A DNA stretch of 64,000 nucleotides from Platycnemis pennipes (lineage: Eukaryota > Arthropoda > Insecta > Odonata > Platycnemididae). The position numbers and the translations under genes were made by a program. The stretch spans positions 72,750,698 through 72,814,697 of the forward strand of contig OW121855.1 of the NCBI GenBank assembly GCA_933228895.1, given 5' to 3'. This document shows positions 12,341 to 25,202 of the stretch, piece by piece. The first letter of the stretch is position 1; each line of letters begins with the position of its first letter. A model generated the notes under the pieces. It saw only the letters and a list, made by a program, of their open reading frames with translations. It was not told the DNA's origin and ran no database searches.

Positions 12341-12516
12341 GGTTTCAAAAAGAAGACAAAAATTTTCAATTTACCACAGAGTAAAAAACTTTATTCCGAC
12401 CACGGTTTCGTTGTCACTGCATAACACCTGATGATGTTGCAGTGACAACAAAACCCGGGTCGGAATAAAGTTTTTTAATCTGTGGTAAATTGTAAATTTT
12501 GTCTTCTTTTCGATAC
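12341..12516. mobile_element. Fold-back element, arms about 80 bp
   Basis: The left arm (12341-12421) and right arm (12438-12516) are inverted copies with roughly 90 percent identity. Both contain TGCAGTGACAAC, GGTCGGAATAAAG and TGTGGTAAATTG. The 16-bp loop contains CCTGATGATG. The inverted ends could be two head-to-head termini of a Penelope-like element or a MITE. No target duplication was identified. Confidence 0.75.
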
Positions 12517-13164
12517 TAAAGTTCAGTTGAATTTTTTATGAGTGAATTCAAATTTAATTTTTTATGAAACAATATTTGAAGAGAAATCATTTTATCGGCA
12601 CCTTGATCGTCTAAAATTTAAACAATTGTAACAAACTTCAGTGACTCTTTATGCTCTATATTTATCTAGTCATATTTTATAATGTATTGGTATAAATCAT
12701 GTTGGTATAATATCATTATGCCTATTACGGTGGCATTTATACTATAGTTACATGCGTGACAAGTAAACATAGAAAATAGAAATGAAATATTCATGCGTTG
12801 ATTAGTTTCCTGTTCATATAGTCAATGGGTTCAATTGGTAGTTATCAAAATTTCTTGTCACAAAATGAATGTACATACATTAACCATTGGTTGATATGAA
12901 CGCCAACAACAGAATAGCTGCATTTCAGTTGCATTTAATCCCCGAAAATATTAACTGAACATTATAAAACAGTGTTTTAATATTGCAATAATGACAAATT
13001 AAAATTTGCTGCATAACCACTTTTTTTTAGGAAACCGTACTATCTTCAGCATAATAAACAAAATCTAAGAAGCTTTTTTTGCAACAAAGTGAAGTAAATA
13101 TTTTCAGCAGCATTCGGGTTAAAAATTTCCAACGCTCTATTCTTGAAGCGGCCAGCACTTCAAG

Positions 13165-13345
13165 AATAGTACGCCGTTCTCGGATGGGACGTTAATCTGT
13201 GGAAACCTTGGTGATCTTTTCAAAGAGAAGTTTTATACTGACGCCAAGTTTCTCTCCACTCCCCGTCAATTCCCCATATATTCAATATACGCACTATCAA
13301 ATTGCTAATCTTAAGTTTTGCTAATTGCATGAGCTTTCTGTTGTC
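13165..13345 (+). mobile_element. SINE family 1, 3' part, diverged
   Basis: GATGGGACGTTAATCTGTGG is followed by TGACGCCAAGTTTCTCTCCA and the final segment ending near GTCTCCCTAGAATGACT. The tRNA head is absent. Confidence 0.55.
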
Positions 13346-14360
13346 TCCCTAGAATGACTACAACCAATTTCTCTTCGTTTTACACAAGACAAAGCATAAC
13401 CGAATATCTGTAATTGTAGAGTGCAATTTGTAATAATTAACATCTCCAGAAACTTGGAAACTCGTGCTCTCGCAGTGGCAAAAGAGAGGTGTAGGATTCA
13501 CTCGTGAAATTGAGCAAATTTGTTTATACCTCAGCTTGTTCCACATCAAGCTCACTCGAGCAGATGGAAAGACAGTCGAAATGACGGGTACGGCTTAGTT
13601 GGAGGACACTCGCTTTGTCGCTGAGTTAGCTTAATGGTACAGGCGTTCATATTTCGCGGTACGCCAGCTGCTCGAGAATGCTTGAGGCGACAAATTGAAA
13701 GCGTTGCCCTACGAGGCGACATGATGCGAGAACCGTCTCCTTCAGATCTCCATCAATGCCTGAGCCAATTATCTGGTTGAGACAAGGCATTTCTTTCTGT
13801 TTTCAGAAACAAGAAACACCTATAATTGAATTCTACCACAGATGAGCCCTAATTCAGGCTTACTTTGGGTACGATTAAATCCCGTATTCGTACTTATAAA
13901 TTAAAGCCTAAAGTAATGAACTCTTAAGTTGGAAAAATACATTAAAATATACTGTAGACTAAGTGCTGAGTTGTTAAGAAAGTCGACCGTAGACCTAGGT
14001 CTAAACTATACTATAAACTTAAGGACTTAGTTGTTAAGGAATTCAACTGCAAACTAGATCATTTTTTACCATTAAAGATAGGTTAGTGTTTGGTTGGATA
14101 CCTTTTAATTGATTTATATTAAAGCGAGGTTTTGAGAGTTAATTCCCCAACATAAAAAAGTAGTGAATATTTTTTTACTCCATACAGTATTTAGGGTTCT
14201 CTTGGCTATTTATTCGGTGAGTAAATTCAGTAATTCAAGTTATTCGGGGTCAGGTGATTGACAGATAAGGTCATTGTGGCCATTTGAAATAGGTGAGTAA
14301 TCGGGCATGGGGTAGAGAATATGTAGAGCAGGGAGGATGGGTGGAATTGGTGAGGTTGTC

Positions 14361-14560
14361 GGCCCCGGTGGCGGCGTGGTTAAATCCTCGCCTGCCAACC
14401 TGAGGGTCGCGGGTTCTAGTCCCACCTGAGTGGATTGTTCACCACTCAGGACATGGATGTGTGTGGTCGTCTGTTATTAATTGTTAAATACCCTGATGTA
14501 AAGGCCATAAGTGCTGTTGTCGGTGGTAATGGTAAATAAATAAATAAAGTAAATAAAAAA
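14361..14560 (+). mobile_element. tRNA-derived SINE, family 3, with (TAAA)n tail
   Basis: Head GGCCCCGGTGGCGGCGTGGT with B box GGGTTCTAGTCCC, then a TGAGTGG...CCACTCAG short hairpin, a body of about 100 bp and a TAAATAAATAAA tail at 14533-14560. It is unlike families 1 and 2. Confidence 0.8.
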
Positions 14561-16684
14561 GAAACCCAGCTTGATGTGGTTCGAAACGTCTTTAATCTAT
14601 AGACCGAGAATTCATTGAAAAATTGTTACCAGGCATTCTAAGAACAGGTGATCATGTTCTAACTACCACAGCTGTTTGATCCTCCAGAGCAAGTAAGCAT
14701 ATTTTCAGTGATTTTTTTGTGAAATGAAATCCTAGTCCTTGCAAGCCACTGCAATGGCTGTGTGTCAGGGGATGACCATTATCTGGTATGAATTTTAATC
14801 ATTATTTCAATCTTTATGTTATTTAATACTAGAAGATATTTTTAATGGTCTAATAAATTTAGAAAAAGATACCTTCCAACAAATTAAATATGGGCAAATG
14901 CAACATAGTAGTTAAGCCATCACCACCTGAGTCGGATTTTGCAGATGAACAGTGTTCATATATTCTGTCAACCATTGCACGTAGTGTATTATATCACTAT
15001 ATTATAAAAAATGAAAAAATATTGACGTAATTGCCATTATACGGTACTCCCTGAGGGCGAAGGCCTCGACAGTGTTAAATCCTAATGACTTAAATGATAT
15101 AGACTTTACATTAACCTGACTTGTCATTTGGCGTCTGAGCCTGGAATTTCTGGCATTTAATACCTACTGCATTTTTTAATACTCTGGCGTCACAAATTGA
15201 GACTCATGAATGCCGGAAACTTCCTGAATAATATCTCAGATCTCAAAAGCCGATTCTTCATTCCTCACCTTCATATACGTTTCAGGACTTTCTTCGTTTT
15301 CATAAGGAAGTATTTTGTCATTTCAAAAGAAGTCTTTCTGAAATATAATTAACTTGCTCGTTGCTGAGCGGAGAACCAACCTATAACACTCCCGTAAATA
15401 GAATATCCGGGAAAATGAGATGGCTCTGGCATATCCTTCTTGATATCCTCCTCTTTTGTCTCTGGCCTAATGTTTTCACGCCTTCGTAATCTTTAATGTT
15501 TTCTTCCTCCTCATCTGCAACTCCGAAATTCGCTATGAATACCCTAGTTGGTGATATATCTCCTCTACGGAGTTCTTCATAATTTTCGCCATCTTCTTCC
15601 TTTTCATCCGAATTTCATCTTTTACTCCTTGTCCAGGCCAAAATTCATTCACACTCCAAAACGTCTTGTCACCTTTATTTTTCTTCGAAGATCGTTTTTC
15701 CTTTAATTTTGTTCTAAGTTTTGGATACAATCGTATAAACAACCTTGCGAATATTTTAGGATTTCATTAACTGCCGGAGTTATGTTGACATATCAATTTG
15801 AATACTTCCCATATTTTATCTGAAGGCATAAACTTTTTGGGTATCGAAATTTACCTTTTCGACGAAATATTTATTTATATACTGTTATTTCATTTTTAAT
15901 ATTGTCGGATACGCATTATTTTATTTTTCTTAAGTCGTGTTTAGTTGTATTTTTTATAATTTATTCACAGGGCTACTCCCAGAGCGATAGAAATAAATAT
16001 ATCATACTCTATTGTCTTGCACTTTAGTAAGTATTATGAGTAATTCTGAGTAATGGAATATTGATGAGGGTATAGAAGACATGAGTAATATGATTAAATA
16101 ATCATTTAATCATATCACTTACCTGCATTTTAGGAAAGCTTATCATGCTTTATCGTATTTACTTGCCCCAAAGAACAATGCCAGTTTCATAGAACCAAAG
16201 TCTGTTGGAATATTATTTATAAATGTGCCATATCACGTGATTTTTCATGTGAGATAAATGCAATTGGCACAGAGAAACGGCTCCACACTGTTAATTTAAT
16301 TCCTCCTCTTTACGTTATGTATCGGAAAATTGAGGAAGCGGAAGTTCACTCCATATATTCAAATATCATTGCGCGAATACACTTATATTCGAAAAATGGC
16401 TGTCAAATATTCAGCTTTGCTTTTTTCGGTGTGGTCTCACGTTTCGGTTTTTTCCTTTTATCATTCACAGGAATTTTAGAATATTTAATCACTCCTCGTA
16501 TGCACATCCGAAAGGGAGCATGGTAAAACGTGGATATTTAGGGATGTTACCGCATGCACGATAAAATAAAAAAAGTTTTACCGAGAAATATACGACCCTA
16601 ACGTAATCATTTGCTCCAAAAACCTTAGTGACATTAACCGCTGTAATTGCACAATAGCAGAATTTTAACAGGAAAGAAATAATT
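14561..16684. other. No gene seen
   Basis: AT-rich intronic sequence; no repeat or exon recognised. Confidence 0.5.
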
Positions 16685-16790
16685 CGCCCACGTTAGGATT
16701 CGATCCTGGATCTCCCGGATTCTCGGCCACGTGCTCTACCATTGGAGTTCCAGGTACGAGTCCTGGTCAAGGTGAATTTTTTTTTCTGCG
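16685..16790 (-). mobile_element. tRNA-like SINE head, antisense
   Basis: On the minus strand: A box CCAATGGTAGAGCACGTGG and B box GGATCGAATCC with correct spacing. It is a tRNA-like promoter, but the acceptor ends do not pair, so a functional tRNA is unlikely. Confidence 0.6.
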
Positions 16791-17689
16791 AGGAAATTCT
16801 GCTATTGCCCAACCTGACTGGTTATTCGATACATTTTTAAAATATGGACACGCAAAAAAATACATATTTCCCTGATGAAAGTCCATTAAAACTATCATTA
16901 AATAGCCTTAAACAAGGCAGGAAAACGGTTTGAATAAAACCGGAGCCACATGCGTTAAAGGTTCGGTTTTATTTCGTAAAACGCCAGACGAAAGAACCCA
17001 TCAGCATGAACCGCGAAAATATTGAGCTGATAATCTCGTGTGCCATGAATAAATCAGCGAGTCGTCCATGCTCGTGACAGGTCACATCAAAGTCTGTGTA
17101 GGCCCACAGATATCAGAGTGGCGAAGTATATCCTGGAGTGCTCGACGATATCCGGGTATGTTTGCATAACTTGAGGGCCGGTCGTCAAAATCCAGAGCGT
17201 GCGGCAATAAGACCGGGCCATAAAGGCTTATACTTGGGAGGGAAATGGTACAATTAGGGGTTTGCGGTCTTTAATTCAGCGAGTGCTTGAGGGTCAGTCG
17301 TAAAAATTTGGTCGAATGCTGAATTATTGAGATGGATGCGTATAATTGGGATCGTTAAATGGGTTTAATTTGAAGTATATGTTACTTTTCTTCCTTATTT
17401 CATGGTAACATATGTAATCCTCCATTCAAGTCATCAAATTTCGTCCCATATCTCCTGAAACATATCTCAGATTTTGCTTTCAAGAGTCGAGACGGAATGA
17501 TACAAGAAGCAATCGTATTTCAGGAGGACGAAATAAATGGTTATCCACATTGGGTCACTCGGTTAATATTCGTAATTAAATAAAAGTTCCGAAAGCATGA
17601 TTTTTTCCCTATTGAATTTTTGTAAATAGGAGAAGCCACGTGACAACTAATGCCACTTTTGCCATTAATAGCATTTAGATACTTGTAAA

Positions 17690-17830
17690 GAGGTAGCAAT
17701 TTGGTGGGGGGCGAAGGAGTGGAGAAAAACCCCGGCGTTAATAATAATAGCCTACTCTTGTGCCAAAGCTGAAAAGGGGTCCCCCTTTTAACATCCGTTT
17801 TAGCGGTCGGATTTATGAACTAGGAAAACC
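17690..17830 (-). mobile_element. SINE family 1 fragment, antisense
   Basis: Minus-strand counterpart of the body: GCCTACTCTTGTGCC (antisense of AAGAGTAGGCTA), GGGGTCCCC and AACATCCGTTTTAGCGGTCG, in family 1 order. Confidence 0.6.
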
Positions 17831-17892
17831 TCCCACACCGTGCTCAAGTATGCTCTCGAACATCATTAAAATCTGCCGGCACAAGGGAGGGA

Positions 17893-17933
17893 TCCCGAAG
17901 GATCGTAAGTGCTTACGACGCGATCCTTCGGGA
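17893..17933. repeat. Inverted repeat hairpin
   Basis: Outer arms TCCCGAAGGATCG (17893-17905) and its complement (17921-17933), with an inner CGTAAG-TG-CTTACG stem and a 3-nt bulge. It is GC-rich against its surroundings. Not followed by a T run, and a bacterial-type terminator is not expected here. Confidence 0.85.
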
Positions 17934-18361
17934 CGAGAGATTGGGTACTCCTGTATATCTATATCCTTCATATTTTACAATTTCTTTCAACATTTTTTGC
18001 GTTGTGCCCTGTAAGAAGTAAGCGATTAAGTTTTCTCCATCATTGTAAGCGGTCAGGGAAAAAATCAATATTTTTTTGACATTAAAACTATTATTTATGA
18101 ATTGGCATAAAATATATAAAACTAATGAGAGGACAAAATCGTCAGTCATACAATTGCCGTTACATCTCTTGCGTATAAATGATAAATATATACATATGCG
18201 CGTCCACGAGTTCCCCTCAAAAAACTGTTCAATGTAATTCTTATACATAAAGTAGAATGTATGTATGTAAATATGTTCGCCTAAAACTCAAGAAACAAAT
18301 GCAGCACAGCTTTGAAAGTGTATCGTTTATTAAATGTCATTCTCGGTAAGAAAAAAGGCCA

Positions 18362-18650
18362 CTTTTCTTGTTGCTAATGGCCATCTGTTCGAACCCAGTT
18401 GAATCAAAAGATTCTTCATAAGATATACATGTAAAGGGCTTTCTTCCTGCTTGCAGCCATTTATTCATTTGAAATTTTTAATTACAAATACCTATTACAC
18501 ACTTGAGACACACACCATCCGAAAGATAATTAAATAAATATTCTTATTTTTATCGTTGAATACTGATATCGGATCAATATTACTGGTATTTCAGTAAAAT
18601 AAGATGATTTCTGATGATTTTTTTCAGTTTAAATTGTCCTCTTCCATTGA
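18362..18650 (+). repeat. Diverged repeat, copy 1
   Basis: Shares with 18790-19060 the ordered blocks GTTCGA, CATAAGATATACATGT, ACTTGAGACACACACC and TTCTTATTTTTATCGT. An old local duplication or two copies of one dispersed repeat. Confidence 0.65.
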
Positions 18651-18789
18651 GGGCTATAGGGATTGTTGCATGATTAATTAAAATGTGGCCATGATTATAG
18701 GCTTATTCATTTACCTAAAATCCAAAAACCAAAAATAATGCGGCATTCAAACTTTGAAGTTTAATGAATATCTTCCTCGCGCAATTAAT

Positions 18790-19060
18790 AGGCTACATTT
18801 TATGTAAATAATAGTCCTCGGTTCGACACCAGATGGCTCAAATTGTTCCCATAAGATGTACATGTCTTATTGATTGAGGTAATTATTTCATTTGTAAATT
18901 ATAGTAAGAAATATTGATTGCACAAACTTGAGACGCATACTAGCCTAAAGAAAATTCAATAGCGATTCTTATTTTTATCGTCGAACACTGATTTTGGTTA
19001 AAATTACCCGAACTTTGAAGATTTCTACGGTAATTGCTGAAATTTTAATGTTTAAACATT
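18790..19060 (+). repeat. Diverged repeat, copy 2
   Basis: Counterpart of 18362-18650, with CATAAGATGTACATGT, ACTTGAGACGCATACT and TTCTTATTTTTATCGT in the same order. The start includes GGTTCGACACC, a possible B box. Confidence 0.65.
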
Positions 19061-20439
19061 ATTTATTTCCCATGGAGAACGAGGGCTTTGTTTACAAATA
19101 AGTTTACTGAGACGTTCGTTTTTGTTTCTCTCCACACGTACTCCTTTGAATTATTTGTGCTGATTTACCACTGCTGCTGTTCGTCTGTGTAACTGAATTT
19201 GATTCTTCGTTGATGGTATTAGTCTGTATTGGTGGGTATTTATTTATTTCGTTTCCTCTTCTTGCCTAATCCCTGATAGCAAAGCATCGGTATAAATACG
19301 TAGGCTTCTTTGTTTGCCCGCTGAGATTTGAAAATTACATCTATGTACTTTGAACATTATTTCAGATCATATAATGACACGAAAATGTCAAGGGACGATT
19401 GGTAACACAGAAACCAAGCTTATGAAACTTATACACCAGAATGAAAATAAAGCGATAGTACAGGTGAATTCAACTTTGTAAGATACATTAATTTAAGATA
19501 TTAGGCGTAAGATTCTCTCCTATATTATCACAACTGCTCTGTTATTTCCTACTTTTATCCCACCCGTTGAATATCATCGAGCACCTTCCGCTAGTTTACT
19601 ATATTTTCAAATCCCAGTCTCGGACAATTATTGGCTTTTGAATGATTTTTGAGATCGTACCCGTTAATTGGATACTTCATCTGTGCGTAACTCATCAGCA
19701 AATGAATGTAAAATAATCACTTAAATCAACAATCGCTTGATATTAACGTTCGGGTTGTTTAAATCAGTCGACGCTGATTGGCTCCCGGGAGTAATTTTAT
19801 CTTCGCATAGGATAATGAGAAAAAAACTGCCCAACGCACCTTGTGTACTTTTAGATAATTATTGCAGCCACTTCGACGTTGACATCCATGAATATGCAGA
19901 GGGATGCTCGTTTTGCATTTTTCGTTTTTCACCTGTTATATTCCACGAAAGCTTATCTCACGAATGTAAATGGCATAAATTAGCTATTAATCGACATTTC
20001 CACGCAAAATCGCGCCGTCCACAATGTCATTATTAACAGAAATGTTAATTCCACGCGTTTTTCTTCATTTTCTGACCGCATCAAGTAGTATCAAAGCTGT
20101 TACCTTTTCATGTATAAATTTTGAAACTTCTCTTCATCGTTCTCAGTGGTCAGCCAGAAATTTGCTGCATTTAATGCTATGTTGCTCAAAGTTTATGAAT
20201 CTGTAAATATTTTGAAGCTACCTAAATAGGAAGATCAAAGTGAGGCCTATTGGAGGTGTTTAAAATATAATTATTTATTTTTATTAGTTATATTATTGTT
20301 TAATATCAATTTTTATTATTAGGTTTTTTTGTGGGAGCTACTGAGAGCTAATACAATTTTCATAGTAACTTTAGACGACTGATAAGCTGGGGATGCTTGG
20401 AAGTGTAGTGAAGAGGTAGGAATTTTTCAGAGATATTTG

Positions 20440-20545
20440 GGGATGATAGTAGGCCTATTATTAATAGGTTTCGCCAAGGGGTCCGCAGATTAACGTCTTA
20501 TCCGACGGACGGAGTTCTGAACATAAAGTGCTCTCCAACAGTGTC
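20440..20545 (-). mobile_element. SINE family 1 fragment, antisense
   Basis: CGCCAAGGGGTCCGCAGATT and ACGTCTTATCCGACGGACGG are the reverse complement of the GTTAAGGCGTGGTCCCC and CCGTCCGTTGG blocks. Confidence 0.65.
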
Positions 20546-21111
20546 ACTATTATCTGCTAAAGCCCATGCCTTGTCGCTGCAACCTCTTCATATCGCTTTT
20601 TCCTATAAAATTAAAACTTGTTTGAAGGTAAAATTCTGGTCAATAGAGAAAAAGGAAGCTAGAGAATGCTAGAGGATACACTGGAAGTTATTTTTTGTAA
20701 CTATGCATTACTATGTAATGAAAATATAAGGCTGCAAGGGCATGAATACCAATGAAAAACCATTGTTTATACCGGTAGTCAAACTTAGGAAGTCAAAATA
20801 ATAAGCCAGTAACTACCATGGCCATCCCGTCAGTCTCATACCCATAAAATAGGAAACTGCGAAAATTCGCTGAATGAACTTGCCGACGTAAAGCGTAACG
20901 GATCTCATGATATAAAAACATCAGCTGGGTTGTGGGATTGAGCTGCTAGGCTATTGATGTACAATCCGTAACTGATCAGTTTACTGCATTGTGCTGAGAG
21001 TATTTTAAGGTGACATTCCTTTGTTTTACACGGTTAATGTTTATTATGTTTACGAATCATTTTCCAACAGTTATTAACTTACCGATAGCAACTTAGAGTG
21101 TCATACTAAAG

Positions 21112-21270
21112 AGCTCCAGTATCTCATCAGTGTTTTCAAGTCTGTATCCGCTCTTAAAGGCGCTTCAGACTTGGAGGAGAGGTACAAGGATGGAAATGGA
21201 CGGATGAGGAAGGAAAGTAGAAAAAGAGAAACCCGATTTCGGCATTGGCCTGTTCTTAGCAAGAGACACA
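21112..21270 (-). mobile_element. SINE family 1, alternative-tail subfamily, antisense
   Basis: The 3' end read on the minus strand is GAAGCGCCTTTAAGAGCGGA followed by a (GATGAG)-like tail rather than (AACT)n. It continues into GAAACCCGATTTCGGCATTGG. The same tail appears at 32.95 kb (antisense) and 33.8 kb (sense). Confidence 0.65.
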
Positions 21271-21616
21271 GAGGCGACCTTCGACAGGCTATAGAGTGAG
21301 TGACGTACTTCAGAGTGCTGTACGTGAATTTTCTCAACAAAACATTCCAAGCATAGGCCGGTTTACTAATGAAAAATATCTCCCACTGCCGGCATGATTC
21401 AAAGCCGGCCCTTCCAAACTTAGTTGAATGAAATCAGCCATGAAAGGGTTCGGAACCATAAAAAAAAGTTTCTAACGAAATAGAGTAACCATGAGAATCA
21501 AACTATAATGTGTCTCCATGTTACTCACAATATTCTTATCTTCAACGTTAACCGAATTCGGCAAAATTTTGAAAAACATCCACTTCATTGTTTCAAGTTC
21601 CAACGCTTTCTTTAAT

Positions 21617-21986
21617 ATCATCTGCAACCTAACGATGTACTACCTATATCCCACATGAACACCAGAGATTCTTGGAGTCTAACTGGTTAATTTCTAAGCC
21701 TCGCCTATTACATACGATCCATTGTTAACAAGTAATACCCAGTGTTTGTGAAACATAACGGGTATAATTCCTTTCTTAGATAACAAAGCTCTTCAAAACC
21801 CATCATCTGCAACCTAACGATGTACTACCTATATCCCACATGAACACCAGAGATTCTTGGAGTCTAACTGGTTAATTTCTAAGCCACGCCTATTACATAC
21901 GATCCATTGTTAACAAGTAATACCCAGTGTTTGTGAAACATAACGGGTATAATTCCTTTCTTAGATAACAAAGCTCTTCAAAACCC
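21617..21986 (+). repeat. Tandem direct duplication, 2 x 185 bp
   Basis: Copy 1 is 21617-21801 and copy 2 is 21802-21986, directly adjacent. I found one difference (GCCTCGCC against GCCACGCC). The unit is AT-rich and non-coding. Its near-identity implies a recent duplication, or an assembly artefact. Confidence 0.95.
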
Positions 21987-22851
21987 AATTTAAACGCTAT
22001 CAGTGCGTAAGATGATACATTAGAGATATTTAATTTATCCAGACATATTTCTCGTTTTTAATAATTTCACAGTTTATTATTCCGGCAATGAGGGTTTTCT
22101 CAAACCGAAGAATTGCAAATATTCATTTTTTTAAGTTTCAAATAATATTTGCTCTCCATAACTTTCAAATCCATGGTTATTAATTTTATGAATTGCGTTA
22201 AACTCCACCCGATTAAAATATTTTATGTACACAAAAACACTGTTGACGAGCATGACCTTTGGAAATATGAAGTAACTCCACTGTTCCAGCTGCTCTGATG
22301 GATAGAAAAAGATGCGATGTATACGGTTTACACACTATTTACACAATATTTTATCAAATTTGAGTATTTTCACGGTGTCTACTCGGATGAATTTCACTAG
22401 AAATGACTGATAAGGTTTTTAATATTTGATTTAAATAACATGTTGGAATCAATATTGATATTTGAGGAAGCTGAAATCAAACTTTTAGCGCAAATATCAG
22501 AGTTAAAGTCGCAAAATTTTAATGAAATGCGGCCAGCATTTACATTCCTTGCCTATCGCGCGCTGTAGGTAGCATATCAAATGCCGATTCAAAGGATTGA
22601 TCACAGTTCATTTGTATTTGTATATTATTTGATATTATCCCGCGAGTGTAAAGTAACTTAGAGAAACTGAAGTTTTGATATCGTGGTGAGGCTTTATCAA
22701 GTCGGGATAAAACATTTTGCGGGCCATCATTAAATAAATCTACGGATAGGGTAGGCACTGCAAGCTACCTCATGAATGTTTGGTGGAGGGTGAATGAAGA
22801 TCAAACATTCTGTGCATAAACAAGTCACCCTTAAAGCCTCCGCAAGGGTGT

Positions 22852-22879
22852 GGGGCAGGGGGGTGGGGTGGGGGGTGGG
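22852..22879 (+). repeat. G-rich run, quadruplex-capable
   Basis: Runs of four, six, four, six and three G separated by one or two bases; the spacing fits a stable G-quadruplex on the + strand. Non-coding. Confidence 0.8.
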
Positions 22880-23059
22880 TTACATTTTGCTGAATAAAAC
22901 CTTTTTAAATTCATAATAAAGTATTCTTACATGGCTCTGTACGGCAGTGGATTTCTCTTAAGTTTTTTGCTTCTGACTGTCCAATTGTTGAAGTTTGTGT
23001 TTAGAAATATGTCTCCAGTGCCAGTCTCGAACTCTTGCGATTTGAATTTTTTAGATAAC

Positions 23060-24100
23060 TTTAATCGTTCAAGAAGTGTAACCTTCTAGTATCTAGGGGT
23101 TCCAAACCCAGCCCTCCCTATAGCCAAGTGATGCTTGCTGTACGTTCTTACCAGTTTTTCACAAAAGGCTATGCTTTGTGTGTGTTTCTTGTTTCGTATA
23201 TGCAATCAGTTTAAAACGTCCCCCGATGTCTTCCAATATCTGGCCTCCATCTTTCTTTTTCCTCCGGTAAATCCTCTTTCAAGCCACTCTCTCGAATTTC
23301 TTTGTCTCCTCCCTCTCTCTAGCTGTTTCTAGGCGTTTCTCTTCGCCTCTTTACTTTGGGGAGTAAATTTAAAAATCTGCTTAGGGAGTCTCTCTACGGG
23401 CATTCTCTGAACATGCTCGAACCTTTCCACACTGCGTTGTCATAATGATTTATGTTTAGCTCTAGTTTATACCCATTATTCAACATAATCTTTCATTTCA
23501 CTCTTTGAAGGGATAGTCAAACAGCCCACCTCAGAAATTCCATTTCTGTGGCTAATAATGTCTTTCTAGCTCTTTACTTTAATGACCATTCTTTGCATGC
23601 ATATTTTATTAGATTTTTTGAAATTCGTGTATTTATTTCCCGTCTTAAATCTTAAATTATTGGATCTGAGATTGCTGATGCATCGAAGATACTCCAGGTG
23701 AAATGACATACGTATTTTACTTTTTCGCTCGAGCACTTTCCCACAGTGCTTTTTAATAAATCCTAATTCCTTCAATGCTGTGATAAAAATATCTCAAATA
23801 TCCAAGAATAGATTTAAATTTCCAGTGATGCCCAAATATTTAACGTCACTTGGTACACTAATGTCAACTCTGCCAGCATTACAATATGGGAACAAATTTA
23901 TTGGTACTACGACTAAATGATATGTTACTTCAACATTTGGATAGGTTGGGGAAGTTGATTTACGGTTTTCTGCCGGATATGGTTGTTTTGGATGTAGTGT
24001 TGTAACGCTTCTGAGTATTGCTTTTTCCCAAAGGTTCCATACGGATTTTGTATCCCAGATCAGTGTGCTTTCTACCGCTATTCCTATATTCTTAGAGTCC
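23060..24100 (-). mobile_element. CR1/Jockey-like LINE remnant, heavily decayed
   Basis: The minus strand has a VPSDVKYLGI segment at 23800-23880, like the LKYLGV motif of CR1/Jockey RTs, and aligns with the 27.2-27.4 kb part of the other remnant. Its left part (23080-23200) resembles the 26.94-27.05 kb and 25.57-25.63 kb sequences. No frame is intact. Confidence 0.55.
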
Positions 24101-24309
24101 ACTAGTTAACTGAATAGATGGATGACTCTGTATTACATTGGTGAAAGTAGGTACTCAAAAAAGAAACAACAAAGGGCCCCTGGAAAATTTAACTGAACCT
24201 TCTATGGCACAAGGTGTAGCTTAAAACACAGAGGAGATGGTAAATTACATTTTAAAAAATCGTGAGCGTCTTTTTTTTATGAGTTTATCCTCCCACGTGA
24301 CTTAAAGTC

Positions 24310-24650
24310 TGTAATGCACTTTCATCTACCTCAATTAATTGTTCACCAGATGCATTCCTTTTCTCATATTTCCTATTCTTCGCTTACCCATCATTCTACC
24401 TTCAATATTGGCCATCAGTGCCTCATTGCCTCTAATTATCTGTTTCATGCATCTACTCCAATTGTACATGATTGCCACCAACAATATTCTTCTTTCAGCA
24501 TTTCTTCATTAATTCTCCTTCCATTGACTGCATTTTTTCCATTATTCAACATACCACATTTCTAACTCTTCGTTTTTCGTCAGCTCTCCTAAAAATCCAT
24601 GTCTCTGTTCAGTGCAACGCTGCCTAATCTAACCTGGTGTGCAAGGTTTT
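24310..24650 (-). mobile_element. LINE 3' region remnant
   Basis: The minus strand encodes TETWIFRRADEKR and, further on, a MKQIIRG...GRMMGKRR segment, the order seen in RT C-termini of the same LINE group. Several stops interrupt it. Confidence 0.6.
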
Positions 24651-25202
24651 GGCTTGAACTCTTGAGGATTAATTTCCCTGTCGTAAACTTCGTGTGGGAT
24701 ATACCTATTTAAGATAATTAAGGCGTCGCACACCAAGTATCAGGATGTGCAGCTTGGACATATTCTGTGAGTAATTACACTCTTTTTTGTTCAGATACTC
24801 CGCGGGTATTTATTGAACAGTCTTTGTAACTAGGTTCAACATGTCATTCCCCCCATACCATGGGTATTCGGTGTCGGTTCGTAATTTCACGGCGTAGGCC
24901 TCGTAAAGTTTGTGTGTAAAACTTTGTGAATACTCATGTAGTTTGGCCATGGAAAAAGTACACAGATTGAGGCCTAATATCGACTAAAGAGTCGTAAGAA
25001 ATATATTTTTCGTAACATCAGCTCCAGAATTTTTTACTCAAGAATGTTGTAGTATAGGTTAGGGCATGATCGTCCCAGGAAGTTTTTCAAAATTTTTTCA
25101 CGCGAAAAGTTCAGGAGCGTCACAAAAATTAACTTAAGGGGTTCCCTCCGCTAGACGAGGACTTTCAGCTACATCTCAGCTATTTCAGTGTCAAATTTTG
25201 GT

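Noticed and set aside
16688..16757. Possible functional tRNA gene on the minus strand
   Set aside because: A and B boxes are present but the acceptor stem does not pair, so a SINE head is more likely.
17893..17933. Rho-independent terminator
   Set aside because: The hairpin has no following T run and the DNA is eukaryotic intron.
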